64,000 bases of DNA from Hartmannibacter diazotrophicus (GTDB lineage Bacteria > Pseudomonadota > Alphaproteobacteria > Rhizobiales > Pleomorphomonadaceae): the NCBI RefSeq assembly GCF_900231165.1, contig NZ_LT960614.1, positions 1,610,550-1,674,549 of the forward strand, read 5' to 3'. Below the pieces are notes generated by a model that was given only the letters and a program-made list of their open reading frames with translations, searched no databases and was not told where the DNA came from. Every line of letters starts with the position of its first letter. Position 1 is the first letter of the stretch. Shown piece by piece: positions 36,807 to 47,175 of the stretch. The position numbers and the translations under genes are program-made.

Positions 36807-37187
36807 ATGATTTTCCAGGTTCTTTTCACCTTCGTCATGGTCTGCGTCTTCGCCGCGGCGATCTTGCGCGGCGGCAGGACGGGGATCGTCAAGCACGCGA
36901 TGCTGCTCGTTTGCGCGACCGGGACGCTGTTTGTCTGGTGGCCGTCCCTGACGACGGAACTGGCCAATTTCCTCGGCATTGGCCGCGGCGCGGATCTGCT
37001 GCTCTATTGCTTCGTGATGGTCACGCTGCTCGCCAGCTTCTGGCTGCTCGCCCGGCTGAAGCAGACCCAGGAGCGCCTGACGATGATTGTCAGGCATCTC
37101 GCGGTCACGTCGCCGGCCTGGCCCGACCAGACGCTGTCCGGAACGGCTGGCGAGGACATCAAGGACAGGGGCGCACGGAACAGCTGA
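36807..37187 (+). CDS. DUF2304-type small membrane protein
   Basis: The product is 126 aa with three hydrophobic helices followed by a charged helix ([20 protein letters not shown]). This matches the DUF2304 layout. DUF2304 genes regularly accompany GT2 glycosyltransferases and GtrA; the function is not established. The Shine-Dalgarno GGGGGAG is inside the end of the glycosyltransferase gene. Confidence 0.8.
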   Translation: MIFQVLFTFVMVCVFAAAILRGGRTGIVKHAMLLVCATGTLFVWWPSLTTELANFLGIGRGADLLLYCFVMVTLLASFWLLARLKQTQERLTMIVRHLAVTSPAWPDQTLSGTAGEDIKDRGARNS

Positions 37188-37401
37188 CGGGAAGACCGGG
37201 GGGGCCAGGCACTCGGCGCGGCCATCGCCGGTCCTGCAGCCTCATGGTGTCCTGTCCGGGTCCATGCCTCGATCGATGCGGCTCTGGCGCAATTGCCTTC
37301 GGGAGAATCGCGCCCGTCTTTCCGTTTTGCCGTCTTTTCTGCTATGTGCCGGTTCCGTGGAGACTATCGTCTCCAAACGCCGCACGAAGAAGAGGACGAC
37401 A

Positions 37402-38166
37402 ATGACCCAAGCGATCAAGCCGCTGATTGCCGGCAACTGGAAAATGAACGGACTGAAGTCCGCGCTTGCCGAGATTGGCGCTGTCGCTAACGGGTATGAT
37501 GGGGCCTTGAGGCACCGCGTCGACCTTGCCATTTGCCCGCCGGCGACGCTGGTTTTTCCGGCGGCCGCCGCCGCCATCGGCAGCGGCATCATGATCGGCG
37601 GTCAGGATTGCCATGCCAACGCCTCGGGCGCACACACGGGCGACATCGCGGCAGAGATGCTGTTCGATGCCGGTGCCGGCTGCGTCATCGTCGGTCACTC
37701 CGAGCGCCGCGCCGATCATGGCGAGAGCGACGGGGTCGTGCGCGCCAAGGCGGAGGCCGCGCTGCGTGCCGGCCTTCTCGCTATCGTCTGCGTCGGCGAG
37801 ACGCTGGAAGAGCGCGACCGGGGCGTGACGCTCGATATCGTCGGCACCCAGCTTGCCGGATCGCTGCCGGACACGTCCACCGCCGCGACGGTCGTCATCG
37901 CCTATGAGCCGGTCTGGGCCATTGGCACCGGCCGCACGCCGACGACCGAGGACGTTGCCAAGGTGCACGGCTTCATTCGCGAGACGCTGGAAAAGCGCTT
38001 CGGCGGGGAGGGGGCAGTAATGCGCATCCTCTATGGTGGGTCGGTAAAGCCCGGTAACGCGGCCGAACTGCTCGCCGTGCCGCATGTCAACGGCGCCCTC
38101 GTCGGCGGTGCGAGCCTCAAGGCCGCAGACTTTCTCGGCATCGTGGCAGGGCTGGGCGGCGCCTGA
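37402..38166 (+). CDS. tpiA: Triosephosphate isomerase
   Basis: The product is a 254-aa TIM-barrel glycolytic enzyme interconverting DHAP and glyceraldehyde-3-phosphate. Catalytic residues are seen in AGNWKMNG (Asn, Lys), [10 protein letters not shown] (His), [11 protein letters not shown] (Glu) and the phosphate loop [14 protein letters not shown] use the ATG at 37402; the longer frame upstream is non-homologous. The order tpiA-secG-pyrG is conserved in rhizobia. Confidence 0.98.
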   Translation: MTQAIKPLIAGNWKMNGLKSALAEIGAVANGYDGALRHRVDLAICPPATLVFPAAAAAIGSGIMIGGQDCHANASGAHTGDIAAEMLFDAGAGCVIVGHSERRADHGESDGVVRAKAEAALRAGLLAIVCVGETLEERDRGVTLDIVGTQLAGSLPDTSTAATVVIAYEPVWAIGTGRTPTTEDVAKVHGFIRETLEKRFGGEGAVMRILYGGSVKPGNAAELLAVPHVNGALVGGASLKAADFLGIVAGLGGA

Positions 38167-38410
38167 CGGAGCCGCGACGCAGGGCCTGATTCCGGGCCGC
38201 CGTCGTTCGGATGCGCATCCAGGAATGACACCCGTGGAGAGGCCCTGAACACGGCAAGGAAAGTAAACGGACGGCGCCCGCCTGACAGGATGATCGGTGG
38301 TAATTGCCGGTTTGCGTTGAAACGGCGCGAACAAAGCTTATCTGCGGGGTGGAAAGGCTGGCAGCGATCGTGTACAACGCCGCCGGCTCAGACAAGGTAT
38401 TCAAACTTCC

Positions 38411-38932
38411 ATGCAGACGGTAATTCTCGTCATTCACCTGATGGTGATCGTCGCGCTCGTTGGCGTGGTCCTGATTCAGCGCTCCGAAGGCGGCGCGCTC
38501 GGGATCGGCGGTGGCGGCGGCGGTTTCATGACGTCCCGCGGATCGGCCAACGTGCTGACGCGTGCCACGGCGATTCTCGCCGCGATCTTCTTCGTGACTT
38601 CGATCGCGCTGACGGTCCTGCCGCGTCTCACCGGTTCGTCCGGTTCGATCCTCGACAGTGTCGCCCCCGGTTCGTCGTCCACGCTTCCGGACACCTCCGG
38701 CTCCGGCAACGGCATTCTCGACCAGCTGAACAAGATGAAGGCGCCGGCTCCTGCCGGTGCGCCTCAGCCGGCCGCCCCGCAGCCAGGCGCGCAGGTGCCC
38801 GCCAGCGAGGCTCCGGCCGCGCCAGCGGCGCAGGCTCCGGCGGCCGCGCCCTCGACGGGTGACGTGCCGTCGCTGTCCGACGCTCCGGTGACCGAGCCTC
38901 CGGCAACGACCGACACGCCGGCGGCGCAGTAA
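38411..38932 (+). CDS. secG: Preprotein translocase subunit SecG
   Basis: The product is 173 aa. The two membrane helices of SecG are at residues 1-19 and about 55-73, joined by the conserved loop LIQRSEGGALGIGGGGGGF. The C-terminal 90 residues form a long Pro/Ala-rich tail, common in alphaproteobacterial SecG but not in E. coli. A terminator follows directly. Confidence 0.95.
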   Translation: MQTVILVIHLMVIVALVGVVLIQRSEGGALGIGGGGGGFMTSRGSANVLTRATAILAAIFFVTSIALTVLPRLTGSSGSILDSVAPGSSSTLPDTSGSGNGILDQLNKMKAPAPAGAPQPAAPQPGAQVPASEAPAAPAAQAPAAAPSTGDVPSLSDAPVTEPPATTDTPAAQ

Positions 38933-38940
38933 GAGACAAG

Positions 38941-38969
38941 GGAGCCGCTGACGCGGCTCCTTTCCTTTT
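38941..38969 (+). terminator. Rho-independent terminator of secG
   Basis: An 8-bp stem GGAGCCGC / GCGGCTCC with loop TGAC is followed by TTTCCTTTT, 8 bp after the secG stop. Confidence 0.9.
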
Positions 38970-39084
38970 GACGATACGTCCAGTCGGACCGCCGGCAAAA
39001 TGGCGGTCTCCATCGATCGATCATGATCGCGCGCCTCGAGGCAACCCGCCCCGGGGGCGAATCTCTTTTTGTGGTGTGTGCTGA

Positions 39085-40758
<1,674 letters not shown>

Positions 40759-40804
40759 CGCGGCGGTCCGCAAGCCTTTTTCTTCTCTGTTCAGGGGAAC
40801 GTCC

Positions 40805-41203
40805 ATGCGCCAGAAACTCGTTCTCGAAGCCTCCGATTGCGCCCTGATCATGGCTGCCGCCAAGGAAAAGGCGCGCGAGAAGGGCTGGGCCGTGACCATC
40901 GCCATCGTCGACGAGGCGGGCATCCCGCTGCATCTGGAGCGTCTTGACGGCGCCATCCCCATGAGCGCCTCCGTCGCCGTGGAAAAGGCCCGTTCCGCCG
41001 CCGTGACCCGGCGCACGACCAAGGCCGCCGAGGACATGGTGAAGGATCGGCCGGGCACGGCGGCGCTGCCGCGCATCACCGTCCAGGGCGGACTGCCGAT
41101 CATCGTCAAGGGCGAGTGCGTCGGCGCGGTCGGCTGCTCGGGCGTCCAGTCGCACGAGGACGAGGAGATCGTCGCGGCCGGCATTGCGGCGCTGGGTCTC
41201 TGA
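40805..41203 (+). CDS. GlcG/HbpS-family (heme-degrading domain, DUF336) protein
   Basis: The product is 132 aa, soluble and without signal peptide. It matches the HbpS/GlcG fold: AAAKEKAREKGWAVTIAIVDEAG, then HLERLDGA, KARSAAVTRR and GGLPIIVKGECVGAVGCSG. Family members bind heme or cofactors or occur as small companions of glycolate oxidase. No glycolate genes are near, so the role is open. It starts 46 bp after pyrG. Confidence 0.88.
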   Translation: MRQKLVLEASDCALIMAAAKEKAREKGWAVTIAIVDEAGIPLHLERLDGAIPMSASVAVEKARSAAVTRRTTKAAEDMVKDRPGTAALPRITVQGGLPIIVKGECVGAVGCSGVQSHEDEEIVAAGIAALGL

Positions 41204-41335
41204 CCCGGCCGAATTGTTGTATTCCCGGCTCGACAAATCGTCTTTTCACTGTAAAGGATTGGCCTTCCGAAATGCTCGTCGGCGGCAATCCGCCGTCTAG
41301 GCGGTGACGCCTTCAAGCAAGGGACAAGGCTGCGC

Positions 41336-42205
41336 ATGGGCAGAGGCATAGACCATCTGGTTCTCCCGGTGCGCGACATCCGCAAGGCGAGGGGCTTCTA
41401 CCAGCAGCTCGGCTTCACGGTCACCCCGGTAAACTGGCATCCCTTCGGCACGATGAACTCGCTCGTGCAGTTCGACAGCTGCTTTCTGGAGTTGCTGGCG
41501 GTTGCCGACGAATCCGCGATTCCCGACGCTGATGACGACGTCTTCTCCTTCGCCGGCTTCAACCGCGATTTTCTGAAGCATCGCGAGGGTTTTTCGATGC
41601 TGGTGCTCGAAAGCGCCAGCGCGGAGGAGGATCGCAAGGCCTTTGATGCCGCGGGTCTTCGCACCTATCAGCCCTTCCGCTTCGTGCGCGACGGGCGCAT
41701 GCCGGACGGCTCGACACGCACGGTCGCCTTTTCGCTGACCTTCGCCTCGACGCCGCAGATCACCGAGGCAGGCTTCTTCACCTGCCAGCAGCATTTCCCG
41801 GAGAATTTCTGGAACCGGGACTATCAGAGCCACGACAACGGCGTCGGCGCCATTGCGGGCGTCGTCATGGCCGCCCCGGAGCCGGAAACGCTGAAGACCT
41901 TCTTCGAGGGGTTCTCGGGAGAAACGGCTAAGCCGGATCCGGCAGGTGGCATCCGGATCGAGACGGCGCGGGGGGGCATTCAGCTGCTGTCACCGGAGGC
42001 CGTCGCCACCGTCTACGGCAAGGCTGTCCTTCCTCCCGATCTTGCCGAGCCACGATTTGTTGCCGCTGCCTTCGCGGCTCCGGACTTGCCGGCAATGCGC
42101 GAGCGACTGACGGCCACCAGTATCCCCCACGATCAGGTCGGCTCGACGCTCGTCGTTCCCCCAACCGCCGCCTTCGGCACGGCGCTGCTTTTCACCGCGT
42201 CCTGA
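41336..42205 (+). CDS. VOC superfamily (glyoxalase-like) protein
   Basis: The product is 289 aa. It starts with GIDHLVLPVRDIRKARGFYQ, a VOC first strand with the metal-binding His. A second divergent repeat lies in the C-terminal half. The length and a middle segment with CQQHFPENFW fit the glyoxalase-like domain group whose reactions are mostly unknown. Its end lies 30 bp from the convergent MocR gene. Confidence 0.82.
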   Translation: MGRGIDHLVLPVRDIRKARGFYQQLGFTVTPVNWHPFGTMNSLVQFDSCFLELLAVADESAIPDADDDVFSFAGFNRDFLKHREGFSMLVLESASAEEDRKAFDAAGLRTYQPFRFVRDGRMPDGSTRTVAFSLTFASTPQITEAGFFTCQQHFPENFWNRDYQSHDNGVGAIAGVVMAAPEPETLKTFFEGFSGETAKPDPAGGIRIETARGGIQLLSPEAVATVYGKAVLPPDLAEPRFVAAAFAAPDLPAMRERLTATSIPHDQVGSTLVVPPTAAFGTALLFTAS

Positions 42206-42235
42206 CCTGGCTTCAACGCGCGTCCGTCCTGTGCA

Positions 42236-43639
42236 TCATCCGGCCATCGCCTTTTGCAGCGATCCGAAGAGGCGCGGATCGTCCGACTGGGCGACGTTGA
42301 ACCGCATGAACCGATTGGCCGATTGCGACAGGCTGAAGGCGTTTCCCGGCGCGAGAATGATCCCGTCGGCAAGGCAGGCCTGCGCCAGCCGGTCGGCCAT
42401 CTGCCCCTCCGGCAGTTCGCACCACAGGAACATGCCCGCCCTCGGCACGATCGCGGGGCGAAAGCCGAGGGCGCCGAGCCGCTCCGCCGTTTCCTGTCTC
42501 GCGCGCGCCAGACGGACGCGCAGGTCCTGGAGATGCTTGCGGTAGCGGCCGTCCGTCAGCACGGCGAGGACCAGTTCGGCCCCGAGGTGACCGCTGCTGA
42601 AGCTCGTTGCGATCTTGAGGTCGCAGAGGCTGTCGATCCAGTCCCGGCGCGCGGCGATGAAGCCGCATCGGAAGGAGGCCGAGAGGGTCTTGGAAAAGCT
42701 GCCGACCGAGAGGACGCGGTCGAGGCCGTCATAGGCCGCAAGCCGTGGCGCGGGCACGTCCTCGAAGTCGGCGAAGATGTCGTCCTCGATGATCGTCAGG
42801 CCGTGTTCTGCCGCCAGCATCAGCAGGCGGTGCGCGACGACCGGCGAAAGCGTCGCTCCGGTCGGGTTGTGGACGCCGGAATTGGTGATGTAGAGGCGCG
42901 GCGTCTCGGTCTTCAGCACCTCCTCGAAGCGCGCAAGGTCCGGGCCCGTTTCCAGATAGGGCACGCCGACCATGCGAACCCGGTGGGCGCGCAACAGCGC
43001 CTGGAAATTGAAATAGCACGGATCGTCGATGAGAACGGTATCGCCCGGCTCCAACAGGAAACGGCAGAGAAGGTCGACCGCCTGCGTGCCTGACTCCGTC
43101 AGGATGAACTGGCCCGGCGAGGCGGTGACGCCATAGTCCCCGAGGCGGCGGGCGAGAAGCTCGCGCAGGCGCGGATTGCCGAGCGGCGTCTCGTAGTTCG
43201 TAAGCGCTGCCATATCGCCGCGCGACAGGGTGCGCAGCGCCCGGCGGATGGCCTCGTCCGGCATCCACGACGGCGGCAGCCAGCCGCATCCGGGTTTCAG
43301 GATCTCGTCCGCCGCCTCGAGCGATTGCCGCGACACCCAGAGCGGATCGATCTGGCGGTCGAGCCGTGGGCCGATATCCGCGATCGACATCGGAACGGCC
43401 GGCGCGGTGACATAGAAGCCCGAGCCCGGCCGCGACCGGATGATCCCCTCGGCGGCGAGCCGCTCATAGGCTTCGACGACTGTCGACGACGACAGCGACA
43501 TCGATTTCGCCAGCGACCGGATCGAGGGAAGCCGCGAGCCGGGGACCAAGCTCCGCGCTGCGATCCGGCTGCGGATCGCCTCCATCACGGCCTCGATCCG
43601 GGTGCCGCCGTCCGTCGGTGTCTCGATGTCCATCGCCAT
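42236..43639 (-). CDS. MocR-type regulator (GntR DNA-binding domain fused to aminotransferase fold)
   Basis: The product is about 467 aa. An N-terminal GntR winged helix (RIEAVMEAIRSRIAARSLV, then SSSTVVEAYERLAAEGIIR) is fused to a class I aminotransferase-like domain. That domain includes NYETPLGNPRLRELLA, TNSGVHNPTGATL and the PLP-lysine segment SVGSFSKTLSASFR. MocR proteins bind PLP and sense amino acids or PLP itself. The start is uncertain: ATGs at 43639, 43633 and 43660 are all in frame without a clear ribosome binding site. The divergent EamA exporter gene is its likely target. Confidence 0.9.
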   Translation of the reverse strand: MAMDIETPTDGGTRIEAVMEAIRSRIAARSLVPGSRLPSIRSLAKSMSLSSSTVVEAYERLAAEGIIRSRPGSGFYVTAPAVPMSIADIGPRLDRQIDPLWVSRQSLEAADEILKPGCGWLPPSWMPDEAIRRALRTLSRGDMAALTNYETPLGNPRLRELLARRLGDYGVTASPGQFILTESGTQAVDLLCRFLLEPGDTVLIDDPCYFNFQALLRAHRVRMVGVPYLETGPDLARFEEVLKTETPRLYITNSGVHNPTGATLSPVVAHRLLMLAAEHGLTIIEDDIFADFEDVPAPRLAAYDGLDRVLSVGSFSKTLSASFRCGFIAARRDWIDSLCDLKIATSFSSGHLGAELVLAVLTDGRYRKHLQDLRVRLARARQETAERLGALGFRPAIVPRAGMFLWCELPEGQMADRLAQACLADGIILAPGNAFSLSQSANRFMRFNVAQSDDPRLFGSLQKAMAG

Positions 43640-43660
43640 CTGTATTGCCACTAGACCCAT

Positions 43661-43747
43661 AACAGTTTTGTTGAATTGTACTGCTCCGTGCATGGCAATT
43701 CCAGTCCGCAAAGGCGATGAATCCGCCCATTCGAAAAGGATGGACCG
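43661..43747. promoter_or_regulatory. Divergent control region between mocR-type gene and EamA exporter gene
   Basis: This short A+T-richer gap (for example AACAGTTTTGTTGAATTGTA near 43671) should hold both promoters and the MocR operator. No strong inverted or direct repeat defines the operator to my eye. Confidence 0.4.
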
Positions 43748-44665
43748 ATGCGCAACACGGACGGATGGCTGAGCGGATTTCTCGGAATGCTGATCTTCAG
43801 CGGCTCGATGGCGGCAACGCGGCTGGCTGTGACGGATTTCGATCCCGTCTTCCTGACGGTCGCGCGCGGCGCGATCGCCGGTAGTCTGGCCGCGCTCATC
43901 CTGCTTGTCTGCGGCGCGAAGCGGCCCCGCCGGGAGGATTTGATGCTGCTCGGCGCGGTCGCCGTCTGTGTGGTGGCCGGCTTCCCGCTGCTGACGGCCT
44001 TCGCGCTTCAGGAGATCACCTCCGCGCATTCGCTCGTCTTCATCGCGCTCCTGCCTCTCTCGACCGCTCTCTTCGCGGTCCTTCGGGGCAACGAGCGGCC
44101 GGGCCTTGCCTTCTGGCTATTCGCGCTCACCGGCAGCGGCCTCGTCATCGGCTATGCCGCGCTGCCGGGCCTTGAGGCCTCGCCGCGGGGAGACCTGCTG
44201 ATGCTTGGCGCCGTCGTCCTCTGCGGCTTCGGCTATGCGCAGGGCGGCGTGCTGGCGCGCCGTCTCGGCGGCTGGCAGGTCATCTGCTGGGCGCTGGTGC
44301 TGGCCGCCCCCGCGATGGGCGTCCTTGCGATCCTGACCCGTCCGCCGACCTTTCACGATGTCGGCCTGTCCGCCTGGGCGGGCCTTGCCTATGTGTCGCT
44401 CTTCAGCATGCTGATCGGCTTCATCTTCTGGTACAGGGGCCTCGCGCTCGGCGGCATCGCCTCGGTCGGGCAGTTGCAGCTATTGCAGCCGTTTTTCGGC
44501 CTGGCGATTGCCGCAAGCCTGATGCGCGAACCCGTCAGCGCGTCGATGCTGCTGGTGACGACCGGTGTCATCGCCTGCGTGGCCGGCGCGCGCAGGTTCG
44601 CCGCGCGCCAGCCCGCTTCCCCGGCCCCGACGTCGCCCGTGCTCGTTCAGCCGCGTCCGCGATAG
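43748..44665 (+). CDS. EamA/DMT-family transporter
   Basis: The product is a 305-aa inner-membrane protein with two EamA repeats of about five helices each. Segments such as [24 protein letters not shown]... (first repeat) and [22 protein letters not shown] (second repeat) are typical of drug/metabolite exporters. Being divergent from a MocR regulator suggests that amino acids or a vitamin-B6-related compound is exported or that its level triggers expression. Its stop overlaps the convergent queF end by 19 bp. Confidence 0.9.
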   Translation: MRNTDGWLSGFLGMLIFSGSMAATRLAVTDFDPVFLTVARGAIAGSLAALILLVCGAKRPRREDLMLLGAVAVCVVAGFPLLTAFALQEITSAHSLVFIALLPLSTALFAVLRGNERPGLAFWLFALTGSGLVIGYAALPGLEASPRGDLLMLGAVVLCGFGYAQGGVLARRLGGWQVICWALVLAAPAMGVLAILTRPPTFHDVGLSAWAGLAYVSLFSMLIGFIFWYRGLALGGIASVGQLQLLQPFFGLAIAASLMREPVSASMLLVTTGVIACVAGARRFAARQPASPAPTSPVLVQPRPR

Positions 44666-45108
44666 GTCGGCACGCCCTGGTCGGGCAGCCAGATGCCCTC
44701 CGGCACCGGGCCGGACTGCCAGAAGACGTCGATCGGAATGCCGCCGCGCGGATACCAGTAGCCGCCGATCCGCAGCCAGTGCGGCTTGAGCAGGTCGTTG
44801 AGCGCCTTGCCGATCTCCACCGTGCAGCCCTCGTGGAAGGCGCCGTGGTTGCGGAAGGAAAAGAGGTAGAGCTTCAGGCTCTTGGATTCCACCAGCCACG
44901 CGTTCGGCACATAGTCGATGACGAGATGGGCGAAATCCGGCTGGCCGGTAACGGGGCAGAGCGAGGTGAATTCCGGCGCCGTGAAGCGCGCGACATACGT
45001 CGTGTCGGGATGCGGATTGGGCACCCGGTCGAGGATGTCGGCCGACGGCTCGGTCGGAATATCGGTGTGTTTGCCGAGCTTGACGCTCGCGGGATCAAGG
45101 GTCGTCAA
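44647..45108 (-). CDS. queF: NADPH-dependent 7-cyano-7-deazaguanine (preQ0) reductase QueF, TTG start
   Basis: The product is 153 aa, the short form of QueF. It reduces preQ0 to preQ1 in queuosine synthesis. The catalytic Cys51 and Asp58 lie in [11 protein letters not shown]; the family segment [20 protein letters not shown] follows. No ATG fits the N-terminus: an ATG at 45183 adds 25 unlike residues. A TTG at 45106-45108 has GGAGGT seven bases upstream and gives the expected start, so I choose TTG. No other queuosine gene is in the window. Confidence 0.93.
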   Translation of the reverse strand: MTTLDPASVKLGKHTDIPTEPSADILDRVPNPHPDTTYVARFTAPEFTSLCPVTGQPDFAHLVIDYVPNAWLVESKSLKLYLFSFRNHGAFHEGCTVEIGKALNDLLKPHWLRIGGYWYPRGGIPIDVFWQSGPVPEGIWLPDQGVPTYRGRG

Positions 45109-45244
45109 CGGTAGCACCTCCAGGTGATGTCTCGACGAGGATTGGGAACGGCGTGGCATCCATCGGCCGGCGACGAATGTCAAGCGGCCGTGCTATCAAA
45201 TGGCTCTTCGCTCATTTCGATCCGATCACGCCGGAGCCATCCCC

Positions 45245-45859
45245 ATGAAGATCATCCTTGTCGGTGCCTCGGGCACCATCGGAAAGGCCGTCGACGCGGC
45301 GCTCAGCCCCCGCCACGAGATCGTTCGCGTCGGCAGCAGCGGCGGCGACTTCAGGGCCGACATCGGCGACCCGGACGCCATCGAGAGCCTGTTCGAGCAT
45401 GTCGGCGCCTTCGACGCGCTGGTCTGCACCGCCGGCAAGGTCCACTTCGGCCCCTTCGAGGCCTTCACGCCCGAGCAATATGACCTTGGCCTTCAGAACA
45501 AGCTGATGGGGCAGGTGGGTCTGGTGATGGCGGGCCTGAAGCGCATCGGCGCCGGCGGCTCCTTCACCCTGACGAGCGGCCTTCTCAACGACGACCCGAT
45601 CCCGGCGGGCGTCTCGGCCGCGATGGTCAACGGCGCGCTGGAAGGTTTTGTTCGGGCGGCGGCCATCGCCATGCCGCGCGGCATCCGCATCAACCTCGTC
45701 AGCCCCACCGTAATCGAGGAATCCCTTCCGGCCTACGGTCCGTTCTTCCCGGGCACCAAGGCCGTCCCCGCCGCCGAGGCCGCCCTCGGCTATGTCAAAA
45801 GCGTCGAGGGCGCGCAGACGGGCAGGGTGTATCGCATCGGCTGGTCGCGGGACACGTGA
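45245..45859 (+). CDS. Short-chain dehydrogenase-like protein without the YxxxK motif
   Basis: The product is 204 aa. The NAD(P)-binding motif IILVGASGTIGKAV is clear, and FTLTSGLL marks the catalytic-serine strand. Where classical SDR enzymes have YxxxK, this protein reads SAAMVNGALEGFV, so neither Tyr nor Lys is present. A subgroup of short SDR-like proteins shares this. Reductase chemistry may differ. The ATG at 45245 is preferred over one 15 codons earlier. Confidence 0.85.
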   Translation: MKIILVGASGTIGKAVDAALSPRHEIVRVGSSGGDFRADIGDPDAIESLFEHVGAFDALVCTAGKVHFGPFEAFTPEQYDLGLQNKLMGQVGLVMAGLKRIGAGGSFTLTSGLLNDDPIPAGVSAAMVNGALEGFVRAAAIAMPRGIRINLVSPTVIEESLPAYGPFFPGTKAVPAAEAALGYVKSVEGAQTGRVYRIGWSRDT

Positions 45860-45951
45860 ATGAGCTCCAGAAAATGGCCAACTTCATGCAGCATCGGCTC
45901 CATTGCATGGCAGAGTTGCGGGCGTCGAAAGCTGGCACCACTCAATCGCAA

Positions 45952-46389
45952 CTATGGCAAGTCTCGGCAGATTGGGCCAAACCAAGACAGGATGCCATGC
46001 GGTCCTCCGCTGTCGCTTTGCCATCGAGCTCCTACCATGAACTTGCCGCCAGGACACACTCCAGACTCTCCGTTGCCTCCGGGGAAATCATTCGAGTTTG
46101 ATCCGGTCCGCAGCTTTACCACACGTGCTTCAAGTGCTGCTGCGTCATCTGTTTTATACTTTGCCAAGTCCGCCTCTAGGGCCACCACGCGCTTCAGAAG
46201 TGCAGCGTTTTCATCCTTCAACGCATTTGCCAAAATTACCATCTGCTGGGCACAATCTTTAACGGTAACACACTCCGTTTGGGCTTGAGCGCGTACTTCG
46301 CTGAACATGTCCACCATGGAGGCCGCAATAGCAATCGCAAGAGTTGCCCCAATAATGGTCAAAGTTTTACATTGACGATATTGTTCCAT
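45952..46389 (-). CDS. Secreted or anchored coiled-coil protein of unknown function (third gene of small operon)
   Basis: The frame encodes 145 aa from an ATG at 46389, with AAGGA right upstream. Residues about 10-35 are a hydrophobic signal or anchor (TLTIIGATLAIAIAASMV), with EVRAQA as a possible cleavage region. A coiled coil follows (MVILANALKDENAALLKRVV onward). A short C-terminal part has CPGGKFMVGARWQSDSGG and PICRDLP. Four cysteines lie in the exported part. Base composition is lower in G+C than the neighbours. The start overlaps the preceding gene by 31 bp. I do not recognise a family; the CPxG...C tail faintly recalls small carbohydrate-binding motifs, which is speculative. Confidence 0.7.
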   Translation of the reverse strand: MEQYRQCKTLTIIGATLAIAIAASMVDMFSEVRAQAQTECVTVKDCAQQMVILANALKDENAALLKRVVALEADLAKYKTDDAAALEARVVKLRTGSNSNDFPGGNGESGVCPGGKFMVGARWQSDSGGPHGILSWFGPICRDLP

Positions 46390-47159
46390 TTCCTTGCCTG
46401 CTCTCTGTAGTAGATGAAAGCTCTGTTGTATCTTTCTTCGCTTCCGGGGTAGAAACAAGATGTCCTCTTAGCAAAGATGCTGAGGTACTCATATGTCCCC
46501 ACCAGATTGTCTGCGGGGGTATCGTCCGTGACCTGATCGGGAGCAATTGCTCCTTCCATTAAATCTCTGACCTTCTTGTAGGTCTCGCCAAACGGCTCAG
46601 TTACATCCACGACGTATGGATCACGACACCACCACAAGCAGCCAGTATACCATTTTGGTGTCTGGCGGACTTTTACTGGAGGTGTGAGGATGATCTGATT
46701 TGTTCCGATTAACCTCCCCAAGCCACCCAAGGCTGTGCCAAGGTCTTCGATTACCAAGCGCCTCCCGGCGCATTCTCCTTCCCAAATTACCTGCTTTACA
46801 TCAGTCATGATTTGCGTTTCGAGGTCGTTGACCTTCTTGGTAGCATTCTCAAGTATTCGCGTTGCTGCCTCTTCCGTTTTACCGATCATGTCAGAGATCG
46901 TTCGGTTCGCGATTTCATCGATCTGCGCCAACCGCTCTTTCGCTTTCTCATTTGCATCGTCTAGAAGCGATGACGCAGCGGCACGAGCATGGTCAATTGA
47001 CTTGCGAAACTCATCGCCAGCCCTGTTTATTATAGCAGAACCAGCACCAAAGGTGATAATAGCAGCGCCAATTTGCCCGCTGGCACTATTTCCCGATGAT
47101 ATGAATGCGACCGAGCATATCAATATTAGGGCGAGTGAATGGGCTCGTATTACCATCAT
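46359..47159 (-). CDS. Secreted protein of unknown function with coiled coil (second gene of small operon)
   Basis: The product is 266 aa. Residues 1-28 are a signal peptide (MMVIRAHSLALILICSVAFI, cleaved near SASG). A long amphipathic helix follows (residues about 45-120: DEFRKSIDHARAAASSLLDD and ENATKKVNDLETQIMTDVKQ). The C-terminal half holds four cysteines, in GECAGRR, YTGCLWWCRDP and RTSCFYPG, and is rich in aromatic residues. It begins 16 bp after the first gene and overlaps the third by 31 bp. No family recognised. Lower G+C than the surrounding genes suggests transfer. Confidence 0.72.
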   Translation of the reverse strand: MMVIRAHSLALILICSVAFISSGNSASGQIGAAIITFGAGSAIINRAGDEFRKSIDHARAAASSLLDDANEKAKERLAQIDEIANRTISDMIGKTEEAATRILENATKKVNDLETQIMTDVKQVIWEGECAGRRLVIEDLGTALGGLGRLIGTNQIILTPPVKVRQTPKWYTGCLWWCRDPYVVDVTEPFGETYKKVRDLMEGAIAPDQVTDDTPADNLVGTYEYLSIFAKRTSCFYPGSEERYNRAFIYYREQARKWNNIVNVKL

Positions 47160-47175
47160 CTAGCTCCATATCGCT

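Noticed and set aside
38209-38220. Palindrome GGATGCGCATCC after tpiA, with nearby CGTCGTTC and GAATGAC segments
   Set aside because: It resembles a different dispersed palindrome, but only one arm is present and no partner copy is in the window, so I do not call it an element.
45109-45244. preQ1 riboswitch upstream of queF
   Set aside because: No convincing aptamer pattern was seen in the short gap between the divergent queF and SDR genes.
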